Shown: positions 1-9,310, counted from the first letter of the stretch. The stretch is DNA of 64,000 nucleotides from Leucobacter allii (GCF_022919155.1 NZ_CP095045.1:1674001-1738000); one strand, 5' to 3'. Made by a program: numbers and translations. Notes: generated by a model from the sequence alone, not told the origin.

Positions 1-1013
1 GATGCCCAGACGGGAATGCGTTCGCCGTTGACGGGATTCACGGCGAAGTGGTCGAGGAAGACGCCGGTCTTCTCGCGGTCGGCGTTCTGCCGCTCGATCT
101 CCGTCTGCCTCTGCGTCTCCTCCAGGTATGCCTGGAACTGCATGCGCACCTCGGGCGACGCGCCGGCCGCGAGCTCCGCGGCGAGGTCGGAGTCCGGGGC
201 GACCACCATGAAGGTCGCGCCGTGCAGCGTGTCGGGCCGGGTGGTGAACACCGGCACCTTCGCCTCGCGGCCCTCGATCTCGAACTCGACCTCCGCACCG
301 CGCGAGCGGCCGATCCAGTTCCGCTGCATGTTGAGCACCTTCGCCGGCCACTGGCCCTCGAGCGCGTCGAGGTCGTCGAGCAGGCGGTCCGCGTACTCGG
401 TGATGCGGAAGTACCACTGCGTGAGCTTCTTCTTGACGACCATGGCGCCCGAGCGCTCGGAGGTGCCGTCGGCGAGCACCTGCTCGTTCGCGAGCACCGT
501 CTGGTCCACGGGATCCCAGTTCACCCAGCTCGCCTTGCGGTAGGCGAGCCCCTTCTCGTACAGCTTGAGGAACAGCCACTGGTTCCAGCGGTAGTACTCG
601 GGGTCGCTCGTGTGGAGCACCCGGCTCCAGTCGAAGGACGGCGCGTACACGCGGAACGAGGCCTTCTGCTGGGCGATGTTCGCGTACGTCCACTCCCGCG
701 GATCGACGCCCCGCTTGATCGCGGCGTTCTCCGCGGGCAGGCCGAAGGAGTCCCAGCCGATCGGGTGCAGTACGTCGTAGCCGCGACCGCGCCAGTACCG
801 GGCGAGCACGTCGCCGAAGCAGAAGGCCTCGGCGTGGCCCATGTGGAGGTCGCCCGAGGGGTAGGGGAACATGTCGAGGACGTACTTCGTCGGGCGCCCC
901 GTCCCGGCGTCGCCGACCTCGAAGGGCTTGAGCTCCTCCCACACCGGGAGCCAGCGCTCCTGGATGCTCCGGAAGTCGTAGCCCTCGGCGTCACGCCCTT
1001 GCTGCTCGGTCAC
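1..1013 (-). CDS. leuS: Leucyl-tRNA synthetase, N-terminal part (runs off window)
   Basis: Class I aminoacyl-tRNA synthetase that charges tRNA-Leu in the cytosol. The minus-strand frame is open from the window edge. Near its start it carries the HIGH-type signature as [13 protein letters not shown], followed by the conserved [13 protein letters not shown] segment and the editing-domain entry [17 protein letters not shown]. The KMSKS loop and C-terminus lie outside the window. The start is taken as GTG at 1013 ([14 protein letters not shown]), with AGG a few bases upstream; an in-frame GTG two codons earlier is an alternative. A possible -10 (TATTCT, 1070-1075) sits in the 3' end of pabB. Identification is firm. 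Confidence 0.95.
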   Translation of the reverse strand, partial: MTEQQGRDAEGYDFRSIQERWLPVWEELKPFEVGDAGTGRPTKYVLDMFPYPSGDLHMGHAEAFCFGDVLARYWRGRGYDVLHPIGWDSFGLPAENAAIKRGVDPREWTYANIAQQKASFRVYAPSFDWSRVLHTSDPEYYRWNQWLFLKLYEKGLAYRKASWVNWDPVDQTVLANEQVLADGTSERSGAMVVKKKLTQWYFRITEYADRLLDDLDALEGQWPAKVLNMQRNWIGRSRGAEVEFEIEGREAKVPVFTTRPDTLHGATFMVVAPDSDLAAELAAGASPEVRMQFQAYLEETQRQTEIERQNADREKTGVFLDHFAVNPVNGERIPVWA

Positions 1014-1080
1014 ACACACCTCGATCTCGTACGGGTACCGCCCGCAGCCGCGGACGCACAGATGGATCCAGAATACCGCG

Positions 1081-2667
1081 TCAGCCCGGCGCGATGCTCT
1101 GGTCGCGGATGCCGGTCGCGACGAGTCGGAGCGCGGCGAGGAGCGGTGCGGCCTTGAGGTGCTTCTCGGCCGTCTCCTCGACGGGATCGGAGTCGATCGT
1201 GATCCCGCCGCCCGCTCCGACCAGTGCTCGCCCGTCCGCGGATCCCGGATCCCGGATCTCGATGCCCCGGATCGTCATGGCGAGCTCCGCGTCGCCGGCG
1301 TCGTCGAGCCAGCCGAAGCACCCGGAGTAGAGTCCGCGGGGCGCGCCCTCCCGCTCGCGCAGGATCTCGACGGCGCGACGCTTCGGCGCCCCCGTCATCG
1401 ACCCTCCCGGGAAGCAGGCGGCGATCGCGTCGAGCGCATCGTTCCCCGAGGCGAGTGCGCCGATCACCGTGCTCACGAGCTGGTGCACATGCGTGTGGTG
1501 CTCGACGCGCAGGAACCCGTCGACCCGCACGCTCCCCGGGGCGCAGACGCGACTCAGATCGTTGCGCATGAGGTCGACGATCATCAGATTCTCAGCGCGC
1601 TCCTTCGGATCGGCCGCGAGCTCCTCGGCGAGAGCGGCGTCGCGCTCGGGGGTCGTCCCCCGGGGACGCGTCCCCTTGATCGGGTGCGTCTCCACCGTTC
1701 CGGCGCGCACCCCGAGGAAGCGCTCCGGGCTCGCACTGACCAGGGCGCGGTCCCCGAGCGCGATCACGCCGCCGCGGATCGCGCCGCCGGCGCCGCGGAT
1801 CCGGAGATAGCTCTCGAGCGGATCGAAGCGCCCGCGCAGTTCAGCCGTGTCGGTGAGGCAGAGCACGTAGGCCTCGCCCTCGCGGATCGCGGCGCGGCAG
1901 GCATCGATGTCGGCGCGGTAGCGCGAATCGCTGCGGCGCCAGCGCGGCCGACCCGCATCCGCGGCGGGGTCGGCGGAGGGCGGGAGCGGCACGGCAGGCG
2001 CCGCCCGCGGCGGGATCGCCCGGCCCGCGACGCGCAGCCGCTCCGCGAAGCGCTCCGACCAGAGACGGACGGCGGCCGGATCGCCGCGGAGCTCGGCCTG
2101 GCCGGAGTCGTGGTCCACGGCGAGGACGACATCCGCGCGCAGCGCGCTCGCGACCGGCGGCTCGCCGTGCGTCGCGGGATCCCGATCCGCGGGCCTCGCG
2201 CCCGCCATGCCGAGATCGGGCGGCCCGTCGCCCGGCGGCTCCACGCCGAGCAGCCCGAGGCCGAACTCGTAGCCGAGCGCCAGGATCCAGCCCGAGGCGA
2301 AGCCGCGCGTCTCCGCCGTGCCGAGCGATGCGCCCGCCGCGCGCGACGCCGCTCCCCCGCTGAGCTCCGGAGTCCCGGCCGACCCGGCGGGGGTCCGCCC
2401 CGCGATCAGGGCCTCGCCGCGGAGCGCCTCCTCCGCGATCGGGGCTTCGCCGCGGAGCGCCTCGAGGAAGGCGCGCTCCCCGCCCGCGTGCGCATGGCGC
2501 AGCTCCGCGCCGATCCCGAGCAGGCTCACGCGCGCTTCGCCCGCCGGCGCGGCCGCGCCGTCGAGCCAGAACCAGGGTTCGCCCGAATCGGCGAGCACCC
2601 GCGCCGCGCCGCGCGCGTCGACGGGGAACGGCAGCGGCTCGGCCCGCCGCGTCCCGCTCTGCATCAT
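1081..2667 (-). CDS. pabB: Aminodeoxychorismate synthase component I (PabB)
   Basis: Chorismate-binding enzyme of p-aminobenzoate/folate synthesis that aminates chorismate to 4-amino-4-deoxychorismate, usually with a PabA glutamine amidotransferase. The C-terminal half carries the family motifs: [10 protein letters not shown] near residue 311, PIKGTRPRG at 329-337 (the PIKGT lysine distinguishes PabB from anthranilate synthase), [13 protein letters not shown] and GSMTGAPK. The N-terminal half is poorly conserved and Ala/Gly-rich. No PabA domain is fused. The start is ATG 2667; a second in-frame ATG follows directly. It is transcribed divergently from the class IV aminotransferase gene 34 bases away, which would supply the next step. 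The gene ends just before leuS. Confidence 0.9.
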   Translation of the reverse strand: MMQSGTRRAEPLPFPVDARGAARVLADSGEPWFWLDGAAAPAGEARVSLLGIGAELRHAHAGGERAFLEALRGEAPIAEEALRGEALIAGRTPAGSAGTPELSGGAASRAAGASLGTAETRGFASGWILALGYEFGLGLLGVEPPGDGPPDLGMAGARPADRDPATHGEPPVASALRADVVLAVDHDSGQAELRGDPAAVRLWSERFAERLRVAGRAIPPRAAPAVPLPPSADPAADAGRPRWRRSDSRYRADIDACRAAIREGEAYVLCLTDTAELRGRFDPLESYLRIRGAGGAIRGGVIALGDRALVSASPERFLGVRAGTVETHPIKGTRPRGTTPERDAALAEELAADPKERAENLMIVDLMRNDLSRVCAPGSVRVDGFLRVEHHTHVHQLVSTVIGALASGNDALDAIAACFPGGSMTGAPKRRAVEILREREGAPRGLYSGCFGWLDDAGDAELAMTIRGIEIRDPGSADGRALVGAGGGITIDSDPVEETAEKHLKAAPLLAALRLVATGIRDQSIAPG

Positions 2668-2673
2668 CCCCTT

Positions 2674-2695
2674 AGCGTAGCGGCGATGCTACGCT
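2674..2695. promoter_or_regulatory. Divergent symmetric leaderless promoter pabB/pabC
   Basis: An 8-bp perfect inverted repeat (AGCGTAGC, 6-base spacer, GCTACGCT) supplies a TACGCT -10 box on each strand: 2690-2695 on plus and 2679-2674 on minus. Each box ends exactly 6 bases before its ATG (2702 and 2667). Both genes are therefore predicted to be leaderless and driven by one palindrome. Spacing and motif are seen directly; promoter activity is inferred. Confidence 0.7.
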
Positions 2696-2701
2696 CGCCG
2701 C

Positions 2702-3460
2702 ATGAGCGCGCAGGAGCCGACGTCCCCCGCAGAGCCTCACCCGCCGATCCTGGTCGCCGACTCCTTCTTCGTCCGCATGCGCGACGGCGCAGCGCACGTG
2801 CGCGGTTGGGAGCTGCATCGTGAGCGGTTCGCCGCGGCCGTGCTGGGGGTCCGCCCCGAAGCCGGGGAGGCGCTGGACCGCTTCCTCGACGACGCACGGC
2901 GCGCCCTCGCGGAGGCGGGAGCCGGGTTCCCCCGTCTCGAACTCCGCGCCGGCCCGCCGGATGCGCCGCCCGATCTGCGCGTCGCACTGCGTCCCGCGCC
3001 GCAGCTCGGCGCGACGATCGAGCTGCGCAGCTCGGACGAGCCGATCGCGCCGCACGCGGACCGCAAGGGCCCGAACATCCCGCGCTACGCGGAGCTCCGA
3101 CGTCGCCTCGGCGCCGAACCGCTCATTCTCGACGAGCGCGGCTCGATCGTCGAGGGCGGCACGACCGCGCTCCTGTGGTGGGAGGGGGCGGAGGGACGCG
3201 TGGTCGGGAATCGGCGACGCGTGGCCTCGGTGACCGAACGTCTGCTGCGCGACGCGGCCGCCCAGGCGGGGACGCCGCTCGTCGACGCCGAGATCGACGC
3301 CGCCAGTGTGACGCGCCGCGAGGTCTGGGCGCTCAACGCCCTCCACGGCATCCGGACCGTCTCATCCATCGACGGCGTCGCGGCTCCGACACCCGATCCC
3401 GGACGGCTCGCGGTTTTCCGCGCGGCGCTCGAGGACCGCTGGGCCCCGATCCTGGGCTGA
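2702..3460 (+). CDS. pabC: Aminotransferase class IV, probable aminodeoxychorismate lyase (PabC)
   Basis: PLP fold-type IV protein of 252 residues. It probably cleaves 4-amino-4-deoxychorismate to p-aminobenzoate and pyruvate, completing what the divergent pabB starts. Family features seen are an R-rich N-terminal half, a candidate PLP lysine in ADRKGPNIPRY, the EGGTTALLWW strand that contacts the cofactor phosphate, and SVTERLLRDAAAQAG. Branched-chain and D-amino-acid aminotransferases share this fold, so the lyase assignment rests mainly on the pabB neighbour. The ATG at 2702 coincides with the predicted transcription start. No Shine-Dalgarno sequence is needed or present. Confidence 0.8.
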   Translation: MSAQEPTSPAEPHPPILVADSFFVRMRDGAAHVRGWELHRERFAAAVLGVRPEAGEALDRFLDDARRALAEAGAGFPRLELRAGPPDAPPDLRVALRPAPQLGATIELRSSDEPIAPHADRKGPNIPRYAELRRRLGAEPLILDERGSIVEGGTTALLWWEGAEGRVVGNRRRVASVTERLLRDAAAQAGTPLVDAEIDAASVTRREVWALNALHGIRTVSSIDGVAAPTPDPGRLAVFRAALEDRWAPILG

Positions 3461-3551
3461 TGCCGGGCTGATCCGAGGCCGATGCCGAGTTGATCCGGAG
3501 CTGAGGTGGAGCCGATCCGCCGGATCGAACGGCGTGCCTCGCCCATCTGAT

Positions 3552-3567
3552 AAAGTGATATCACTTT
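3552..3567. promoter_or_regulatory. Perfect 16-bp palindromic operator candidate
   Basis: AAAGTGATATCACTTT is an exact palindrome 29 bases before the SPFH gene start, followed within 3 bases by a further half-site ATATCACC. It lies in the core promoter region. The downstream ribbon-helix-helix protein is the obvious candidate binder, because RHH dimers read short palindromes and tandem half-sites. The palindrome is seen; the regulator assignment is inferred. Confidence 0.65.
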
Positions 3568-3596
3568 CATATCACCGATCCGTGAGGAGCCCACTG

Positions 3597-4580
3597 ATGA
3601 GCCCCGATCCGCACACCCCGGCCGTCCCGGCCGCCCCCGACGCCGTCGCCTCCGAACCGGTCGGTCACGACGGCATTCGCGTCGACATCGTCGAGCGCCC
3701 CGCCTGGCACAAGGGCAGCGCGGCCGGCATCACGGCGTTCCTGCTCAGCGTGCTCGCGATCCCCGGCGGCCTCGCGCTGCTCATCCGCGGCGGCGTGCTC
3801 CTCGACAACGGCCTCTCCTCCGGGGGGATCCTCCTCACCCTCGGCATCGTGCTCGTCATCGCCGCGGTGCTGGTCTTCACGATGTTCACCATCGTCGCCC
3901 CGGGGCAGACCTCCGTGCGCCAGTTCTTCGGTCGCTACGTCGGCACCGTGCGCCGCGACGGGATCAGCTTCGTCGCCCCGTTCACCACGGGCCGGAAGGT
4001 CTCCGTGCGCGTGCACAACTTCGAGACCCACGAGCTGAAGGTCAACGATTCCGATGGCAATCCGGTGCACATCGCCGCGATCGTCGTCTGGCAGGTCGCC
4101 GACACCGCGAAGGCGGTGTTCGCCGTGGAGTCGTACACCGAGTTCATCGAGACCCAGGCCGAGGCCGCGCTCCGTCACGTCGCGACGACGCACCCCTACG
4201 ATGAGCCGGGCCCCGGCGAGCAGTCCCTGCGCGGCAGCACCGATCTCGTCTCCGCCGAGCTCGCGGAGGAGGTCGCGGCGCGCGTCGCCATCGCCGGACT
4301 CGAGGTGCTCGAGGTGCGCATCTCCTCCCTCGCGTACGCGCCGGAGATCGCGCAGGCGATGCTGCAGCGGCAGCAGGCGAGCGCCGTCATCGCCGCGCGC
4401 GAGAAGATCGTCGAGGGCGCCGTGACCATGGTCGAGCAGGCCCTGGGCCGCCTCGAGGACGACGGAGTCGTGGTGCTCGATGACGAGCGTCGCGCGCAGA
4501 TGGTCTCGAACCTGCTGCTCGTGCTCACGAGTGACCAGCGCGCGACCCCCGTCATCAACGCCGGGTCGCTCTACAGCTGA
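3597..4580 (+). CDS. SPFH/Band-7 domain membrane protein
   Basis: Membrane-anchored SPFH (stomatin/prohibitin/flotillin-like) protein of 327 residues, likely an oligomeric scaffold in the cytoplasmic membrane. Two hydrophobic stretches (about residues 44-66 and 76-102) precede the SPFH domain, which begins near [21 protein letters not shown] and continues through [24 protein letters not shown] and the charged [17 protein letters not shown] helix. The start is ATG 3597 because GAGGAG lies about 8 bases upstream and an earlier in-frame ATG falls before the operator palindrome. It is followed after 2 bases by an RHH regulator gene, forming an apparent autoregulated two-gene operon. The biological role is unknown. 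Confidence 0.85.
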   Translation: MSPDPHTPAVPAAPDAVASEPVGHDGIRVDIVERPAWHKGSAAGITAFLLSVLAIPGGLALLIRGGVLLDNGLSSGGILLTLGIVLVIAAVLVFTMFTIVAPGQTSVRQFFGRYVGTVRRDGISFVAPFTTGRKVSVRVHNFETHELKVNDSDGNPVHIAAIVVWQVADTAKAVFAVESYTEFIETQAEAALRHVATTHPYDEPGPGEQSLRGSTDLVSAELAEEVAARVAIAGLEVLEVRISSLAYAPEIAQAMLQRQQASAVIAAREKIVEGAVTMVEQALGRLEDDGVVVLDDERRAQMVSNLLLVLTSDQRATPVINAGSLYS

Positions 4581-4582
4581 TC

Positions 4583-5014
4583 ATGTCCGAGCAGGGGTTC
4601 GGCGGCGCGGAGGCGCCCGAGGAGCCGCGCTCCTCGGGCGGTCGCGCCGCGCGCAAGCAGGTGCTGCTGCGCTTGGATCCCGCGGTGCACGCGGCGGTCG
4701 CGCGCTGGGCGGCCGACGATCTCCGCTCCGTGAACGCGCAGATCGAGGTGCTGCTGCGCCGTGCCCTCGCCGAGGCGGGCCGGGAGGTGCGAGCGGCTCC
4801 GATGCGCGGCCGCGGCCGTCCCCCCGCCGCGGACCCGGGTGCGGATGCGGATGCGGATGCCCCGCGCTCGCAGGCTCCGGATCCTGGTGCCCCGTGCCTC
4901 GGGGATCCGGGTCCGGGCGCCCCGCGCTCCGAGGATCCGGGTCCGGATGCCCCGCACTCGCAGGATCCGGGTCACTCCGGCACGGTCTCGGAGGACCGCA
5001 CCCTCCCTGAGTGA
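4583..5014 (+). CDS. Ribbon-helix-helix (Arc/CopG-like) regulator with low-complexity tail
   Basis: The N-terminal ~65 residues carry a recognisable RHH DNA-binding fold: a basic strand (ARKQVLLRLDPAVHAAVARW) then two helices ending in SVNAQIEVLLRRALAEAGR. The C-terminal half is a low-complexity tail of degenerate DPG/DADAD/APRS repeats encoded by GGATCCGGGTC-like DNA. It appears to have grown by repeat expansion into the hairpin cluster that starts at 4964. The gene begins 2 bases after the SPFH stop, so co-transcription is very likely, and the palindrome at 3552-3567 is a plausible target. The stop codon lies inside the 3' arm of a hairpin. Confidence 0.75.
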   Translation: MSEQGFGGAEAPEEPRSSGGRAARKQVLLRLDPAVHAAVARWAADDLRSVNAQIEVLLRRALAEAGREVRAAPMRGRGRPPAADPGADADADAPRSQAPDPGAPCLGDPGPGAPRSEDPGPDAPHSQDPGHSGTVSEDRTLPE

Positions 5015-5022
5015 CCCGGATC
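4964..5022. repeat. Hairpin repeat, first member (14-bp perfect arms)
   Basis: GATCCGGGTCACTC (4964-4977) is matched by GAGTGACCCGGATC (5009-5022). The hairpin overlaps the end of the RHH gene and could terminate the SPFH operon. It belongs to the same family as 5105-5155, 5278-5328 and the cluster near 63.2-63.8 kb. Confidence 0.7.
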
Positions 5023-5104
5023 GCGGATGCGGTTGCAGAGGGAGCGCCCACGCGAGCCGCGCTCGCGGACCGAGTTCGCGGACCGCGCTCGCGAGCCGCG
5101 AATT

Positions 5105-5155
5105 CGGGTCGCTCCGACAGGGTCCTGGAGGATCGGACCCTGCTGGAGCGACCCG
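5105..5155. repeat. Hairpin repeat, second member (21-bp arms, 2 mismatches)
   Basis: The arm CGGGTCGCTCC-GA-CAGGGTCC (5105-5125) pairs with 5135-5155 except at the central dinucleotide; the loop is 9 bases. Around it (5015-5100) are alternating GCGAGCCGCG/CGCGGACC stretches with no credible gene. Confidence 0.75.
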
Positions 5156-5277
5156 GATCGGGGAACACTCGTCTCTGTGCCGCGGCTCGAAAGGGTCGGG
5201 GGGGGGCGAAGGGTCGAGGCGCAAAGGGGGCGATGCGGCATCCGGGTGCGCACGCGGCCCTTTCACCGCCCGGGATC

Positions 5278-5328
5278 CGGGTCGCTCCGACAGGGTCCCG
5301 AGGGTTCGGACCCTGCTGGAGGGACCCG
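5278..5328. repeat. Hairpin repeat, third member
   Basis: It carries the same left arm as the 5105 copy (CGGGTCGCTCCGACAGGG) and pairs with 5308-5328 with a few mismatches. It faces the 3' end of cydC and could act as a bidirectional terminator. Confidence 0.65.
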
Positions 5329-5334
5329 AATCGC

Positions 5335-5440
5335 GGGGTGCGGAGCGCGGGGTGCGGAGCGCGGGGTGCGGAGCGCGGATCACGGGGCGCGAGGCGCGGA
5401 TCGCCGGGTGCGGAGCGCGGGGTGCGGGGCGCACCGCATC
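5335..5440. repeat. 14-bp tandem repeat (GGGGTGCGGAGCGC)
   Basis: Three exact head-to-tail copies at 5335-5376 are followed by degenerate copies to about 5440, directly downstream of the cydC stop. The whole stretch 5015-5453 has no protein-coding signal I can support. Confidence 0.8.
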
Positions 5441-5453
5441 GGAGCGCTCAGCG

Positions 5454-7508
5454 TCAGAGCGCGAGACGCTCGGCGCGGATGCCCGCGGGGAGTTCCGTGT
5501 GGGTGATGAGGATCACGGCGCGATCCTCGGGCACGGCGTTCAGGAGATCGCGCAGCAGCCCATCGGCGAGCTCGCGGTCGACGCCGGCGGTCGGCTCGTC
5601 GAGCACCACGATCGGGAAGTCCGCGAGGATCGCCCGGGCGAGCGCGATGCGCTGCGCCTGACCGCCCGACACGAGCGCACCCTCCTCGCCCACCGGCGCG
5701 TCGAGTCCGCCGCGGGTGAGCGCCCACTCCCTCAAGCCGACGCGCTCGAGCACGGCGAGGAGCTCGGCGTCGCTCGCCGACTCGCGTGCGAAGCGGAGAT
5801 TCTGCCGCAGATCGGCGTCGAAGAGTTGCGACGTCTGCTCGCAGAGCCCGACGGTCGCCCGCAGTCGCGCGATCGGCAGCGAGCGCGCTTCGACGCCGCC
5901 CACGCGGTAGCTGCCGCGGTACTCGAGGAAGCGCACGAGCGCCAGGGCGAGGGTGCTCTTCCCCGCCCCGCTGTCCCCCGTCACGACGAGGGTTCCGCCG
6001 ACCGGCACGCGGAAGGACAGGCCGGAGACCGCGTCCTGCGCGGAGCCGGGATGGCGCAGCGCGAGCGCGTCGACCTCGATCGCCGGCAGAGACGGGTCGA
6101 GCGCCAGCGGCGCTCCCCCGCCATCGCGCGCACCGGCACCGTTCGCACCGCCGGTTCCGGTGGCGTCTTCGGTCTCGGAGGCTGCCCTCGCACCTGAGAC
6201 CGTGGCGGTGGCCTGATCGGCACCACCGGCACGAGCGGAAGCGTCCGCACGGGCGGAAGCGCCCGCACGGGCGGAAGCGTCCGCACGGGCGGAAGCGCCC
6301 GCACGAGCGGAAGCGTCCGCACGGGCGGACGCGCCCGCACGGGCAGGCGCGTCCGCACGGACAGAAGCGCCCGCACGAGCAGAAGCCCCCGAGCGGGCGG
6401 AGGCACCCGCACTCGCCTCCGCATGCGGCGTCTCGACGGGGATCTCGGGCGGCAGCGGGGTCTCCGTGAGCGCGGCGATCCGCTCGGCGCTCGCCGCGAC
6501 GGCACGGCGGGCGACCAGCGCGGCCGGCACCTGCGCGAAGATCTCGAACACCGCGGCGGGCACGACGACGAGCGCGGCGAAGAGCGGACCCGAGAGCCCG
6601 CCGCCGAGCGCCGGTGCGAGCAGCAGCAGCGTGAGCAGCGACGCCGCGCCGGCGCCGGCCGACAGGATCGCCGCCGTCAGCCCGGCGGAGCGGGCCCGCC
6701 GCATTTGCACCGCCGACAGCCGCGCCTCCGCCGCCCGGATCCGCTCGCGCTGCGCGGGGAGCGCGTCGAAGGCCGCGAGCGCCTCCGCGGAGGCGAGCCG
6801 TTCGAGAAGGGCGTCCAGCAGCGCGGCGCGCGCCTCCCCGAGCGCCCGGTCGGAGGCGGCGGCATGGCGCCGGGCCAGCAGGACCGCCGCGGCCCCGGCG
6901 ACGAGCAGCGCGCCGACGAGGATCAGTGCCGCCGCCGGTGCGAGCAGCGCGATGACGACGAGGCTCAGCAAGCATACCGAGCCGCTGACGATGAGCGGCT
7001 GTCGGACGCGCAGCGGCTCGTCCTGAAGCTGGTCGACGTCGTCCACGAAGGCCGCCAGGACGTCGCCGCGCCGATGCGATTCGATCGCTCCGGGCACGCG
7101 GGGCACGAGCGCGTCGAAGGTGCGCGCCCGGAGCTCGGCGAGGTGCGCGAGCGCCGCGTCGTGGCTCGAGAGCCGCTCCGCGTAGCGGAACGCCGCACGG
7201 CCGATGGCGAGGGCGCGCACCCCGACGATCGCGAAGGTGAGATGGAGGATCGGCGGCTGCTCCCCGGCGCGCACGATGAGCCACATGCTCAGTCCGAGCA
7301 GGCCGATGACGCACGCGTCCGCGCAGATGCCGAGAATCGTCCCCGGAGCGCGGCGCGCCCGGGACGGCAGTGCGCGGGCCAGGACGGCGCGCCTGGCGGC
7401 GGCTCCCCCCGGGCTCGCGGCGTTCGCCTCGCCCGCGGCGGCCGCGGCACCGGCGGAACCCGCGGTCACCGCGAATCCCGCGGCGCCCCCCGGGCTCGCG
7501 GCGCTCAT
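5454..7508 (-). CDS. cydC: Thiol reductant ABC exporter subunit CydC
   Basis: Half-transporter ABC protein that with CydD exports cysteine/glutathione-type thiols needed to assemble cytochrome bd in the membrane. The order is a transmembrane domain (about residues 40-350), an unusual Ala-Ser-Arg repeat linker (about 365-427), then the nucleotide-binding domain with Walker A GDSGAGKST near 510, signature SGGQAQRIALARAI and Walker B IVVLDEPTAGVD. At 684 residues it is about 100 longer than usual, largely because of the linker. It overlaps cydD by 4 bases (ATGA), so the two are translationally coupled, and cydAB is immediately upstream. Confidence 0.92.
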   Translation of the reverse strand: MSAASPGGAAGFAVTAGSAGAAAAAGEANAASPGGAAARRAVLARALPSRARRAPGTILGICADACVIGLLGLSMWLIVRAGEQPPILHLTFAIVGVRALAIGRAAFRYAERLSSHDAALAHLAELRARTFDALVPRVPGAIESHRRGDVLAAFVDDVDQLQDEPLRVRQPLIVSGSVCLLSLVVIALLAPAAALILVGALLVAGAAAVLLARRHAAASDRALGEARAALLDALLERLASAEALAAFDALPAQRERIRAAEARLSAVQMRRARSAGLTAAILSAGAGAASLLTLLLLAPALGGGLSGPLFAALVVVPAAVFEIFAQVPAALVARRAVAASAERIAALTETPLPPEIPVETPHAEASAGASARSGASARAGASVRADAPARAGASARADASARAGASARADASARAGASARADASARAGGADQATATVSGARAASETEDATGTGGANGAGARDGGGAPLALDPSLPAIEVDALALRHPGSAQDAVSGLSFRVPVGGTLVVTGDSGAGKSTLALALVRFLEYRGSYRVGGVEARSLPIARLRATVGLCEQTSQLFDADLRQNLRFARESASDAELLAVLERVGLREWALTRGGLDAPVGEEGALVSGGQAQRIALARAILADFPIVVLDEPTAGVDRELADGLLRDLLNAVPEDRAVILITHTELPAGIRAERLAL
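6228..6413 (-). repeat. 18-bp tandem repeat inside cydC linker
   Basis: About ten head-to-tail copies of an 18-base unit encode alternating ASARAD/ASARAG hexapeptides between the membrane and ATPase domains of CydC. The unit length preserves frame, so copy number could vary without breaking the protein. Confidence 0.85.
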
Positions 7509-9310
7509 CGCTCGGCTCCGGAGGCGGACCGCTCCGCGTCGGCCGCGGCGATCCGCACGACACGGTCGGCCGCCTCGAGCAGCCCGCGGCGATGGCTCAC
7601 GACGAGCACGGCGCGTCCGCCATCCGCCTCCCGGCGGAGCGTCGCCGCGAGCACCGCCTCGTGGCCCGGGTCGAGGGCGGAGCTCGGCTCGTCGAGGAGC
7701 AGCGCGGCCCCGGGGCGCTGCGCGGCCCGGTAGAGGGCGCGGGCGATCGCGACGCGCTGGGCCTGACCGCCCGACAGGCCCGCGCCGAGAGCGCCGAGCA
7801 CCGTCTCCGGCGAGATCTCGGGGATTCCGGCCGCCGCGAGGGACGCGCGCACGAGTGCCGGATCCGGCTCCCCCGGTCCGAGGGCGACGTTCTCGGCCAC
7901 CGTGCCCTGCAGCAGACCCGGTCGTTGCCCGACCCAGGCGAGCTCGCCCGGGCGCTCGAGCTCCCCGCCCGCCGGCTCGACGAAGCCGAGCAGCGCCGCC
8001 AGAATGCTCGACTTCCCCGCCCCCGAGGGTCCCGCGAGCGCGACGAGCTCCCCGGGCGCGACGACGAGATCGACCGGACCGACCACCCGGCGCCCGCCGC
8101 GGTCGATGCGCAGGCCGGTCGCGCGGATGCCCGCGCCCGGATCGGAGCCGCGGGCTGCCTCGCGAGCGGCGTCCAACGACGCGCCGCGCGCAGCTCCGCG
8201 TCCCGCGCCTCCGCGTCGCGCGCGGCGTCGGGAGTCCCCGCCCGAACGATCGCTCTCTTCATCGCCCTCGATGATCGCGAACACTCGCGACGCCGCCGCG
8301 AGTCCCTCCGCGGAGGCGTGGAAGGCGGCGCCCACCTGTCGAACGGGCACGAACGCCTCGGGAAGCAGCAACAGCACGAAGAGCCCGAGGGCGAGCGGGA
8401 ACTCCCCCGTGACGAGGCGGGTGCCGACCGTGACGGCGACGAGCGCGATGGAGAACGTGCCCGCGAGATCCAGCACGAATCCCGAGAGGAAGGTCACCCG
8501 CAGCACGCGCATCGTCCGGCTGCGGTACTCGCCGGTCTCGCGGGCGATCCGGGCGGCCTGGCGGTGCTCGCGCCGAAAGATCTTCAGCGTCGCGAGGCCG
8601 GACACGGCGTCGAGGAACGAGGCGGAGAGTCGCTGCAGCTGCGCCCACTGGCGATCCTGCACGGCCTGCGTGGCGAGGCCGATGAGGATCATGAACACCG
8701 GGATGACCGGGAAGACGATGCAGACGATCACGCCGCTCAAGGGATCGGCGAGCAGGATCGCGAGGATCAGGGGCGGCGTCGCGACCGCCGTGAGGATGAG
8801 CTGCGGGAGGTAGCCTGAGAAGTAGCCGTCGAGCGCGTCGAGTCCGCGGCCGAGCACGGTCGCGAGCGCCGCGTCCCCGGTCGCCCCCGCGGCCCCAGGA
8901 TCCGCGGCTCCGGCATCCGCGGCTCCGCCGAGCCGGGCGTCCCGGAGCGGCGAACGCCGGTCGAGGGCGTCGAGGGCCGCCTCCCGCAGCTGCGCCTTCA
9001 CGCGCACGGCGCCCCGTACGGCGACCGCGTCCATGGACCAGGAGGCGACGGAGCGCACCGCGACCGCGAGCAGCCCGCCGAGGACGAGCCACGGCACCAT
9101 CTCGACGGACGGCGCGCCATCGGCGATGCGGCCGGCACCGCCCCCCTCGCTCTCGAGGACGGGCAGCACGAGGGCGGCGATCGCATGCGCGAGGCACCAG
9201 CACCAGACGAGGATGGCGGCGGTGCGCAGCAGGCCGAATCCTGCGCCGGCGAGCAGCACGCCGCGCGCGGCGCGCGCGTGGCGCAGCAGCCTCGGATCGA
9301 AAGGTTTCAC
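7505..9310 (-). CDS. cydD: Thiol reductant ABC exporter subunit CydD
   Basis: Partner half of the CydDC exporter, 601 residues. The N-terminal membrane domain contains the YLPQLILTAVATPPLI region; the C-terminal ATPase has GPSGAGKSSI (Walker A), LSGGQAQRVAIARAL (signature) and LLLDEPSSALDP (Walker B). The start is read as GTG at 9310 (MKPFDPRLL); no strong ribosome site is visible. About 250 bases containing a strong hairpin separate it from cydB, so cydDC may be expressed at a different level from cydAB. Confidence 0.9.
   Translation of the reverse strand: MKPFDPRLLRHARAARGVLLAGAGFGLLRTAAILVWCWCLAHAIAALVLPVLESEGGGAGRIADGAPSVEMVPWLVLGGLLAVAVRSVASWSMDAVAVRGAVRVKAQLREAALDALDRRSPLRDARLGGAADAGAADPGAAGATGDAALATVLGRGLDALDGYFSGYLPQLILTAVATPPLILAILLADPLSGVIVCIVFPVIPVFMILIGLATQAVQDRQWAQLQRLSASFLDAVSGLATLKIFRREHRQAARIARETGEYRSRTMRVLRVTFLSGFVLDLAGTFSIALVAVTVGTRLVTGEFPLALGLFVLLLLPEAFVPVRQVGAAFHASAEGLAAASRVFAIIEGDEESDRSGGDSRRRARRGGAGRGAARGASLDAAREAARGSDPGAGIRATGLRIDRGGRRVVGPVDLVVAPGELVALAGPSGAGKSSILAALLGFVEPAGGELERPGELAWVGQRPGLLQGTVAENVALGPGEPDPALVRASLAAAGIPEISPETVLGALGAGLSGGQAQRVAIARALYRAAQRPGAALLLDEPSSALDPGHEAVLAATLRREADGGRAVLVVSHRRGLLEAADRVVRIAAADAERSASGAER

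Noticed and set aside
5015..5453. Several long overlapping ORFs on both strands
   Set aside because: All are products of GC-rich repeats with no conserved motif or start signals; the DNA is better explained as hairpins and tandem repeats.
6228..6413. Regular repeats in cydC considered as a CRISPR array
   Set aside because: Units are 18 bp, contiguous without spacers and in frame inside a protein.
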